From the NCBI GenBank assembly GCA_905372155.1, contig CAJPNZ010000120.1, positions 1 to 8,426 of the forward strand: a stretch of 8,426 nucleotides of DNA, written 5' to 3'. Numbering within the stretch: position 1 is the stretch's first letter; each line of letters starts with the position of its first letter. A program made the position numbers and the translations under genes. The notes under the pieces were generated by a model. It saw only the letters and a program-made list of their open reading frames with translations. It did no database searches and was not told the origin of the DNA. The stretch is from Propionibacteriaceae bacterium. Lineage in GTDB: Bacteria; Actinomycetota; Actinomycetes; Propionibacteriales; Propionibacteriaceae. This document shows, one piece after another, positions 1-5,557 of this stretch.

Positions 1-41
1 TCAGGACAAAGCGCTAGCTGAGGAAAACCAAAACACCCCTA

Positions 42-460
42 TGAATAAGCCTCAAGCAAAATTGTTTTGTGGGGTGCTGGGGGAATGAGACTTATTCACG
101 GTCATCCTCAAGCGCGCCTTGACTAGGAGTTTTGTTGGCGGACGCGCCGCCTGTGAATGAGCCTCGATGTTTTTGTTTGGATGAAGGTTTCGAGTGGTTG
201 GCGGGTTTCGGTGGAAGTGGTTCTTTGGCGGTTGCTGACGTTGAGGTTGATTCATGAGCGGGGGAAGATTGACAAAGCTCCTGGCCTACATGTGCTTGGC
301 GGTGTGGTTTCCGTTGAGCAAAACCCTTTTCCTTCGGTCGGGGATAAATTAGGGGTCGATCCGGGTCGGCTAGAGGTTTGCGCGTATGGGACGATTTTGG
401 ATCGGCCATCCAGTCGCAAAGTTTTGTTTTATGCGAGCTGCGGCTGTGAATAATCCGCAT
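42..460. repeat. Family of imperfect 14-base motifs, TGAATAAGCCTCAA-like
   Basis: Five related sites lie in this stretch. They are 42-55 plus (TGAATAAGCCTCAA), 85-98 minus (TGAATAAGTCTCAT), 154-167 plus (TGAATGAGCCTCGA), 241-254 minus (TGAATCAACCTCAA) and 447-460 plus (TGAATAATCCGCAT). Each matches the first at 11-12 of 14 bases. Orientation alternates for the first four, so they form two inverted pairs with outer spans of 57 and 101 bases. The TGAATAA side overlaps DnaA-box-like 9-mers: TGTGAATAA at 445-453 is the exact complement of TTATTCACA, and 40-48, 92-100 and 152-160 each match TTATNCACA at 8 of 9. They could be protein-binding sites, remnants of a repeat element, or chance in AT-rich sequence. 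Confidence 0.4.
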
Positions 461-475
461 TGCCTTTGCTCCTTT

Positions 476-490
476 CTGGGTGTTTCCCAG
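476..490. other. Small hairpin in the region upstream of birA
   Basis: CTGGG at 476-480 and CCCAG at 486-490 are perfect inverted arms around a 5-base TGTTT loop. In RNA the stem could extend outward through three G-U pairs and one C-G pair (472-494). There is no U-tract. It could be a weak terminator or a leader structure for birA, but five strict base pairs also arise by chance. Confidence 0.2.
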
Positions 491-744
491 GGGGTTGTGG
501 TCTGGGCTGTGAGGAGGGTGGGTCGTTCAGGCGGAGTCGTTCCTGTTTCCTGATCTGGTCGAGGTTTCTTCTCGGCTGTGTTGACCCGTGCCGGGATGCC
601 CGCCCGCAGCACGACGATCTCGTTCCTGCCGGGACACATGAGGGGTCGGGTCTGCCAGGCCCCGAGGCGGTGTTCTGCTGGCCGATGGCAATGAGGCCGA
701 CGGCGCCGTCGCGTCCCGGCCGTGCAGGGTCTAAGGTGACGGCC

Positions 745-1497
745 ATGTCCGTGAACATGTGGCGCGAGGTGCGTTGGCTGGACCACACCGGATCAACCAA
801 TTCCGACGTGGCTGAGGAGGCCCGGCGGGGCGAGGCGGAGGGGCTCGTCGTGGCGACCTTGGAACAGCGGGCCGGTCGTGGGCGCATGGACCGCGCCTGG
901 GTGGCTCCTCCGGGCACCTCGCTGGCCTTCTCCATGCTGCTCGAGCCGAGACCGGAACGGCCTCACTGGGGGTGGCTGTCGCTGCTGGCAGGCATTGCCG
1001 TGCATGAGGCCGTCGACGGACTGGCCCCCGAGCCGGGACGGGTCCAGCTCAAGTGGCCCAACGACGTGCTCATTGACGGACGCAAGGTGTGCGGGATCCT
1101 CAACAAACTCGTCGAGCACCCGGATGGGGACCGCGCTGTGATCGGTATCGGTGTAAACGTTTCGATCAGGGAGGATCAGCTGCCGGTCCCGACCGCCACC
1201 TCCCTCAGGATCGCAGGGCTGTGTGAGGACCCGAAACAGCTCCTGGGGTCGATCCTGGAGCGCTTTCAGCCGCTCTACGAGCACTGGCAGGAAGCGGGAG
1301 AGGTCCGTGACGAGTACCAGCGACGCTGCGCATCCATCGGGACCCCGCTGCGGATCGTCGTCGATGAGCGGCGAATCGTAGAGGGAATCGGGCATGGGGT
1401 GGACGAGCACGGGCGACTTCGGGTGGCGACCGCATCCGGGATCGAAACTTTTGCGGTCGGTGACGTCATCCACGCCCGGCTTGCCCGGCGAACGTGA
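745..1497 (+). CDS. birA: Biotin--[acetyl-CoA-carboxylase] ligase, monofunctional
   Basis: This 250-residue protein is a group I biotin protein ligase. It activates biotin with ATP to biotinyl-5'-AMP and transfers it to a lysine of the biotin carboxyl carrier domain of acyl-CoA carboxylases in the cytoplasm. The catalytic domain shows STNSD at residues 17-21, the biotin/adenylate loop GRGRMDR at 44-50 followed by W52 and PPG at 55-57, KWPNDVL at 103-109, and GIL at 117-119 plus GIGVNV at 134-139. A small C-terminal SH3-like domain follows from about residue 198. No N-terminal winged-helix DNA-binding domain is present, so it is unlikely to repress transcription as E. coli BirA does. The ATG at 745 is preferred because AAGGTG sits 7 bases upstream (733-738). 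An ATG at 757 is the alternative, and the frame is open far upstream without protein-like sequence. It is the first gene of an operon with the PH-domain protein, purK and purE. Confidence 0.95.
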   Translation: MSVNMWREVRWLDHTGSTNSDVAEEARRGEAEGLVVATLEQRAGRGRMDRAWVAPPGTSLAFSMLLEPRPERPHWGWLSLLAGIAVHEAVDGLAPEPGRVQLKWPNDVLIDGRKVCGILNKLVEHPDGDRAVIGIGVNVSIREDQLPVPTATSLRIAGLCEDPKQLLGSILERFQPLYEHWQEAGEVRDEYQRRCASIGTPLRIVVDERRIVEGIGHGVDEHGRLRVATASGIETFAVGDVIHARLARRT

Positions 1498-1510
1498 GAG
1501 ACTTGTTCCC

Positions 1511-2005
1511 ATGGCGCTTAAGAAGGACATGCTGGCCCCCGACGAACAGGTGGTCTTGCACCTGCGCACTCACCTCAAGTCGCTCATAGGGGCGATCCTG
1601 ATCCTGTTCCTGGCCAGCGCGTTGCTGACCATCTCCTTGGTGTGGCTTCCTGAACAGGTCAAACCGTGGGGCATCTGGGTTCTGGTCATCGTCTTCGCAG
1701 CCGTGATCGTGTGGCTGGTCATCAAACCTTGGCTGCTGTGGCTGACCTCCACCTACACGGTCACGAACCGCCGGATCATCACCCGCAAGGGAATCCTCAA
1801 CAAGACGGGCCACGACTTCCCGTTGCGCAGCATCAACAACGTCAACACCGAGAGCTCGTTGCTGGACCGGATGTTCGGTTGCGGCACCCTGATCCTAGAA
1901 ACGGCCGCGGAGAAGCCGCTCACCCTGTCGGACGTCCCGAACGTGGAGAAGGTTCACGTGGTGATCGCCGATCTGATCTTCGACGGGGAACCCGAGGTCG
2001 AATAG
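1511..2005 (+). CDS. PH domain-containing membrane protein (bPH2/DUF304-like)
   Basis: This 164-residue protein has two predicted membrane helices (about 24-46 and 54-76), then a cytoplasmic or membrane-proximal domain from about 80 to 155. That domain has the pattern of the bacterial PH family: TSTYTVTNRRIITRKGIL at 79-96, then FPLRSINNVN at 103-112, and LLDRMFGCGTLILETA at 117-132. In this family the segment after the helices begins with a YTVTNRR-type strand, as seen here. The biochemical role is not established; such proteins are thought to bind partners or lipids at the membrane. The gene starts 13 bases after birA and ends 14 bases before purK, so it is almost certainly co-transcribed. 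M. tuberculosis Rv3278c occupies the equivalent position. The ribosome binding site is weak (GAGAG at 1496-1500). The gene ends with two consecutive TAG codons (2003-2008). Confidence 0.9.
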   Translation: MALKKDMLAPDEQVVLHLRTHLKSLIGAILILFLASALLTISLVWLPEQVKPWGIWVLVIVFAAVIVWLVIKPWLLWLTSTYTVTNRRIITRKGILNKTGHDFPLRSINNVNTESSLLDRMFGCGTLILETAAEKPLTLSDVPNVEKVHVVIADLIFDGEPEVE

Positions 2006-2019
2006 TAGGCTGCTGCCCC

Positions 2020-3177
2020 GTGGATCGTCGCTATCGGGTCGGAATCGTCGGAGGTGGGCAGCTGGCCCGGATGATGCAGCAGGCATCCATCGGGTTGGGC
2101 ATCGAGACCCGTCTGTTGGCGGAAGGGCCTGACGCCTCCGCGGCGCAGGTGATACCGCTGACCACGGTGGGCGACTACACGGACCTCGGTACGCTCACCG
2201 CTTTCGCGCGGGAATGCGACGTCATCACCTTCGATCACGAACACGTTCCCACCAGGCATCTGCGAGCTCTGGAGGGCCGGATCGCAGTGAAACCCGGACC
2301 GGAGGCCCTCGAACACGCCCAGGACAAGGCCCGGATGCGGGAGCGGCTGTCAGGATTGGGCGTGCCGTGCCCGCGCTTCGCGATCTGCCGGACGGTCCGA
2401 GAACTCGTCGACTTCGGGCAGGAACAGGGCTGGCCGATCATGGCCAAGACCTCTCGCGGAGGCTATGACGGGAAGGGTGTGTGGAAGCTTCACGGACCCT
2501 CGGAGGCTGCAGCGCCCTTCGACGGCAAGGCCGACGTCTCGGCGGGCGAGGAAGTGGTGATCGTCGCCGAGGAATTCATCGATTTCGAACGCGAGCTCTC
2601 CGTCATTGCGGTTCGTTCGAGCTGCCAGGCGGTGGTCTATCCCGTCTCCGAGACCACGCAGCTCGACGGGGTGTGCGTGGAGACGATCACCCCAGCACCG
2701 GGGCTTCCCGGCCCCGAGGCGACGGCGTTGCAGGAGCTGGCGCTGCGCATCGCGGGCGAACTGAATGTCATCGGCGTGCTCGCCGTTGAGCTCATGCAGG
2801 CCTGCGACGGCCGCATCGTCGTCAACGAACTGGCCATGCGCCCCCACAACACCGGCCACTGGAGCATCGACGGGGCCCGGACCAGCCAGTTCGCCAACCA
2901 CATCCGGGCGGTCCTGGACCTTCCGCTCGGCAGCCCGGAGATGATCAGCCCGGTGGCCGTGATGACCAACGTGCTGGGGGGAACCGAGAAGGACCTCACG
3001 GAGGCCCTCAGGCACGTGTCCGCCAGGGACCGGGAACTGGCAGTTCATCTGTACGGGAAGCAGGTGCGTCCCGGCCGCAAGGTGGGTCACGTCACCGCCT
3101 GCGACACCAACCTCGAAGCGGCATTGCGACGTGCGCGACATGCCGCCAGCTACCTGATGGGAGAAACCGATGAGTGA
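2020..3177 (+). CDS. purK: 5-(carboxyamino)imidazole ribonucleotide synthase
   Basis: PurK uses ATP and bicarbonate to carboxylate AIR to N5-CAIR in de novo purine synthesis. The 385-residue product has the ATP-grasp layout. The N-terminal motif VGIVGGGQLARMM is at 7-19 and TFDHEHVP at 70-77. The glycine-rich ATP loop KTSRGGYDGKG is at 143-153 and paired acidic residues E184-E185 follow. The metal/phosphate region NELAMRPHNTGHW is at 269-281, followed by SQFANHIRAV at 289-298. Length is normal for the family. The start is taken as GTG at 2020 because the next downstream ATG (2071) would remove the GGGQLA motif. Only a poor TAGTAGG lies upstream, so translational coupling to the preceding gene is likely. 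Its stop overlaps the purE start by 8 bases. Confidence 0.96.
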   Translation: MDRRYRVGIVGGGQLARMMQQASIGLGIETRLLAEGPDASAAQVIPLTTVGDYTDLGTLTAFARECDVITFDHEHVPTRHLRALEGRIAVKPGPEALEHAQDKARMRERLSGLGVPCPRFAICRTVRELVDFGQEQGWPIMAKTSRGGYDGKGVWKLHGPSEAAAPFDGKADVSAGEEVVIVAEEFIDFERELSVIAVRSSCQAVVYPVSETTQLDGVCVETITPAPGLPGPEATALQELALRIAGELNVIGVLAVELMQACDGRIVVNELAMRPHNTGHWSIDGARTSQFANHIRAVLDLPLGSPEMISPVAVMTNVLGGTEKDLTEALRHVSARDRELAVHLYGKQVRPGRKVGHVTACDTNLEAALRRARHAASYLMGETDE

Positions 3178-3667
3178 TGTCGCGATCCTGATGGGCTCCG
3201 ACTCGGACTGGCCGACGATGCGGGCCGCCGCCGAGGCCCTCGAGGAGTTCGGGGTCAGCTACCGGGCGGACGTGGTGAGCGCCCACCGGATGCCCGAGGA
3301 GATGGTGGCATTCGGGCGCTCCGCCCACGAACAGGGCTTCAAGGTGATCGTCGCCGGGGCCGGGGGCGCTGCACATCTACCCGGGATGCTGGCCGCCCTG
3401 ACACCGCTGCCGGTGATCGGGGTGCCCGTGGCGCTCAGACATCTCGACGGCATGGATTCGCTCCTGTCGATCGTTCAGATGCCCGCCGGGGTGCCCGTCG
3501 CCACGGTCGCCGTCGGCAACGCCCGCAACGCCGGTCTGCTGGCCGTCCGCATCCTCGCCGCCGGTGACGAGAAACTGCGGGCGCAGATGGTGCAGTTCCA
3601 GACGAGTCTGCGCGACGCCGCACGCGCCAGGGGCGAGGTGGTGCGCAGAGCCAGTTCGGGAAACTGA
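3170..3667 (+). CDS. purE: N5-carboxyaminoimidazole ribonucleotide mutase
   Basis: PurE moves the carboxyl group of N5-CAIR to carbon 4 to give CAIR, completing the step begun by PurK. The 165-residue protein has the class I motifs: GSDSDWPTM at 9-17, VVSAHRMPE at 35-43 with the active-site histidine at 39, GAGGAAHLPGM at 63-73, and LDGMDSLLSIVQMPAGVPVAT at 92-112 (ending at the conserved PVAT). The last motif is NARNAGLLAVRIL at 117-129. The neighbouring purK supports the bacterial N5-CAIR mutase class over the CO2-dependent AIR carboxylase class. The ATG lies inside the end of purK (ATGAGTGA contains both start and stop), with GGGAGA at 3159-3164 as a well-placed ribosome binding site. It is the last gene of the operon and is followed by a strong hairpin. 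Confidence 0.96.
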   Translation: MSDVAILMGSDSDWPTMRAAAEALEEFGVSYRADVVSAHRMPEEMVAFGRSAHEQGFKVIVAGAGGAAHLPGMLAALTPLPVIGVPVALRHLDGMDSLLSIVQMPAGVPVATVAVGNARNAGLLAVRILAAGDEKLRAQMVQFQTSLRDAARARGEVVRRASSGN

Positions 3668-3678
3668 GGGCGATGAAT

Positions 3679-3714
3679 GAGGGTGCCCCGGTGGACATCC
3701 ACCGGGGCACCCTC
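3679..3714. terminator. Perfect 16-bp hairpin between convergent genes
   Basis: GAGGGTGCCCCGGTGG at 3679-3694 and CCACCGGGGCACCCTC at 3699-3714 are perfect inverted arms around a 4-base loop (ACAT). The stem starts 11 bases after the purE stop and ends 17 bases before the stop of the opposing gene. It therefore probably ends transcription from both sides. No run of T follows on either strand, which is common for GC-rich actinobacterial terminators. The arms and position are read directly; the function is inferred. Confidence 0.85.
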
Positions 3715-3731
3715 GTCTCAGGGGTGGTGGG

Positions 3732-5282
3732 TCACTTGGTTCCGACCCGAACCCAGGAATCGAAGTAGTGGTCATCGATCTGACCCGCGACCATTCCGAT
3801 GCCGCTGATCGGCTCCAAGTTCTCCTTGAGCTGCGTCGGCAGCCCATTGCTGCTGTTCTTTTCCATGACCTCCAGGACCTGCGGAACGTTCACCCAGGCC
3901 GAGGACTGTGGGTTGTCGATCCCCTTGGTCAGTTTCTCGTGCTCGCCGTTTGCGCTGAGCCTGTCGCTGGGATTCGAGAAGGAATCGCTGTTGGCGCCGA
4001 AGGTGGTGGTGACGGTGTCGCCGTCAACAGTGGTCCTGGCATCCTGCAGGGTCCCGCTCCTGGTGATCTTCTCCAGAATGCTCTTGTGCTTTTCCGGGTC
4101 TTTCGTGTGCACTTTGATACCGACCTGAAGCTGCTTGGAATCACCCGTGACGGCGAAGGAGAACTGGGTGCCGAGGAGCGCACGCAGATCATCGGCTGAG
4201 GAGATTCCGAAGTTCTCCAGCTGGCGTCGACTTGAAGCAGGCAGGGAATCGAGATTTTCCCAGACCTTGTTCACGAGGTCGGGTGGCGGGGAGAAGGCGA
4301 GGGAACCGAGCCAGTCGGCGGGCATGCTGCCGGCAAGATCCTTGACGTTCTCGCCGCGGTCCTTGAACTCGTCCTTCTGCCAGGTGATGGTTCGCAGGGC
4401 GATGGTCCCGTCCTGCACCTTGAGCCCTGCCGCGAAGCGTGATTCGAGGATACCGGCGGCGTTGATTCCTTGGGAGTCGACCTGTTTGATGAAATCCGAG
4501 GAAACCCATGCGGTGGCGAGGAAACCGTCTCCCAGTTTTCCCATGTCAGCTTTGTAGGACTCGACGGAGGTGATGTTGTCCTTCAGGGAGGACTCGCTGA
4601 TGTCGCTGTTCTCGTCGCTGGCGATCACCATCAGGTCGTCGACGAAGACGATCTTACGGTCCTTGATGTGTTTGTCGGCGAACGCCTTGGCGGAGTCCTT
4701 GTTGGTGACCTGGACGGAGAGGACGTACGAGCTGGGTACGGGCCTGCTTCCGGAATTCTTCCCGGGCAGGGCCGCGAGGGCAGCGGAGTCACCGAGCCAC
4801 GGTTTCACCTCGGACTCGTAGTCCGGGGCATTTTTGCCCATCTTGGCCAACATGGACCAGAAAGCCTTCTTGTAGTCGTCCCCGGCGTCGTTGGCCTCGT
4901 CCTTCAGGAAGGGGAACTTCGCAGCGAGTTCCTTGACCGCCAACTTGTCACCCGCGGACGGGTTCAGGTTCACCTCGAACACCGCCAGGGCGTTGGACGG
5001 AATGCCCTTGGCCGCGGCTGGTGTGGCTCCCCGCAGCAACGACCACGCGAGGAACCCTCCCCCGACCAGCAGGGCGAGGGCGAGGACACCGGCCATGACC
5101 ATCGTCTTCCTCGACCGGCGTGTGGTGGCAGTGGCGACGTCACCCTGAGGAAAGGGAGATCCTGGGGGAGGGGTTCCCTGTTGCCAGGCTTGTGGCGGCG
5201 GTCCCTGTTGCTGGGGCCCCTGCTGCTGGGGTCCCAGCGGGTAATTCCCTTGCGGGTGAGGTCCCTGATGGTTCTGGCTCAC
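3732..5282 (-). CDS. DUF3352-type membrane-anchored protein with Pro/Gln-rich tail
   Basis: This 516-residue protein has three parts. Residues 1-50 are a Pro/Gln/Gly-rich cytoplasmic tail that includes a doubled GPQQQ unit. Residues 61-82 form one hydrophobic helix preceded by basic residues (RRSRK at 55-59), so the protein is a type II membrane protein or uncleaved signal anchor. Residues 90-516 are a long extracytoplasmic domain without cysteine, beginning IPSNALAVFEVNL at 94-106. This pattern, including a helix then a 'P.dala..evnl' opening and repeated similar alpha/beta segments (around 183-222, 250-300, 373-392, 494-512), matches actinobacterial DUF3352 proteins, whose function is unknown. 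The start is GTG at 5282, supported by GAAGGA at 5291-5296, 8 bases upstream. It converges on purE and lies downstream of an LCP gene on the same strand, which hints at an envelope role. Family assignment is from pattern memory. Confidence 0.85.
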   Translation of the reverse strand: MSQNHQGPHPQGNYPLGPQQQGPQQQGPPPQAWQQGTPPPGSPFPQGDVATATTRRSRKTMVMAGVLALALLVGGGFLAWSLLRGATPAAAKGIPSNALAVFEVNLNPSAGDKLAVKELAAKFPFLKDEANDAGDDYKKAFWSMLAKMGKNAPDYESEVKPWLGDSAALAALPGKNSGSRPVPSSYVLSVQVTNKDSAKAFADKHIKDRKIVFVDDLMVIASDENSDISESSLKDNITSVESYKADMGKLGDGFLATAWVSSDFIKQVDSQGINAAGILESRFAAGLKVQDGTIALRTITWQKDEFKDRGENVKDLAGSMPADWLGSLAFSPPPDLVNKVWENLDSLPASSRRQLENFGISSADDLRALLGTQFSFAVTGDSKQLQVGIKVHTKDPEKHKSILEKITRSGTLQDARTTVDGDTVTTTFGANSDSFSNPSDRLSANGEHEKLTKGIDNPQSSAWVNVPQVLEVMEKNSSNGLPTQLKENLEPISGIGMVAGQIDDHYFDSWVRVGTK

Positions 5283-5290
5283 TGTGCTGT

Positions 5291-5296
5291 TCCTTC
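5291..5296 (-). promoter_or_regulatory. Ribosome binding site deciding the GTG start of the DUF3352-type gene
   Basis: On the minus strand GAAGGA lies 8 bases before the GTG at 5282. No in-frame ATG lies nearby upstream, and the first downstream methionine is inside the membrane helix. The site therefore fixes the start. Confidence 0.7.
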
Positions 5297-5322
5297 GAAT
5301 CAGGAATGTTGCTTCCTCAACC

Positions 5323-5328
5323 AGAGTA
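5323..5328 (-). promoter_or_regulatory. Possible -10 box for the DUF3352-type gene
   Basis: TACTCT on the minus strand fits the TANNNT pattern common in actinobacteria and would give a leader of about 35 bases. No good -35 hexamer lies 16-18 bases upstream. A small inverted repeat (AGGAA at 5302-5306, TTCCT at 5313-5317) lies just downstream of the box, covering the expected transcription start, and could be an operator. Both are weak calls. Confidence 0.25.
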
Positions 5329-5484
5329 ACCGTGTTCCGGGTTCATTCGTACTCGGGTGGATGCGGAGGAGCGGCCGGGCCCCGGGAAACCGAGGAATTC
5401 GTCGAGTGGAGCGTGATGAGGAACGTCGTGACGACCGGTTGGCGAGGGTGAGACGGCGCGAAGAACACCGCGCCCGGGACGGAG

Positions 5485-5529
5485 CACACCCCTGAGGACC
5501 AGGCCGGCCCTGTGCATCCCAGGGGTTGT
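5485..5529 (-). terminator. Possible hairpin terminator after the minus-strand LCP gene
   Basis: ACCCCTG at 5488-5494 pairs with CAGGGGT at 5520-5526. With one bulged base the stem extends through CAC (5485-5487) and GTG (5528-5530 region). An inner CAGG/CCTG hairpin at 5500-5512 lies in the loop. The structure begins about 30 bases after the LCP stop codon, where an intrinsic terminator would be expected. It has no U-tract. The rest of the 275-base gap to the next gene holds nothing else I can support beyond that gene's own promoter and ribosome binding site. Confidence 0.35.
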
Positions 5530-5557
5530 GGTGATCACATCCTGCTGACGCGACCTA

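Larger units (their letters stand above)
1..744. other. Gene-poor, AT-richer region upstream of birA
   Basis: No convincing gene was found in this stretch. It is close to half AT over much of its first 500 bases, unlike the GC-rich genes to the right. Its plus strand is strongly G+T-rich: about 77% G+T in 181-240 and again in 481-540 by hand count. Open frames exist on both strands, for example a plus-strand one at 157-453 and a minus-strand one at 92-460. They lack a good ribosome binding site, have odd composition and resemble no family I know. The region contains a repeated 14-base motif (listed separately), a TTGACA hexamer at 269-274 without a good -10 box 16-18 bases later, and a CTGGG/CCCAG hairpin at 476-490. 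In M. tuberculosis the divergent neighbour of birA is accD5; no such gene is visible here, though it could lie left of position 1. The stretch may be a decayed gene, a long regulatory spacer or the scar of a lost element. Confidence 0.6.

Noticed and set aside
269..297. TTGACA-based promoter upstream of birA
   Set aside because: The -35 match is perfect, but 16-18 bases later there is only TGTGCT or worse, and the site is about 450 bases from birA.
157..453. Open frame of 98 codons on the plus strand in the left non-coding stretch
   Set aside because: It has no ribosome binding site before its ATG, no recognisable motif, and its hydrophobic look follows from the G+T-rich strand.
92..460. Open frame of 122 codons on the minus strand
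   Set aside because: The product is almost free of hydrophobic clusters and full of Ser/Pro/Lys/His, as expected from reading the complement of G+T-rich DNA.
460..744. N-terminal extension of the birA frame back to ATG 460
   Set aside because: The added 95 residues are Cys/Arg/Gly-rich without any helix-turn-helix or known domain, and a good ribosome binding site marks ATG 745.
1..744. Possible replication origin because of DnaA-like boxes in AT-richer DNA
   Set aside because: There is no dnaA, dnaN or rpmH nearby and no AT-rich unwinding element. The stronger claim is not supported; only the motif cluster is reported.
793..1569. Long minus-strand open frame opposite birA
   Set aside because: It is antisense to a clearly recognised gene and its product shows no family pattern.
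2350..3141. 263-codon minus-strand open frame opposite purK
   Set aside because: It mirrors the codon structure of purK and has no domain of its own.
5317..5538. 73-codon minus-strand open frame in the gap between the LCP and DUF3352-type genes
   Set aside because: It begins with GTG without a ribosome binding site, overlaps the predicted hairpin and promoter, and shows no recognisable sequence.
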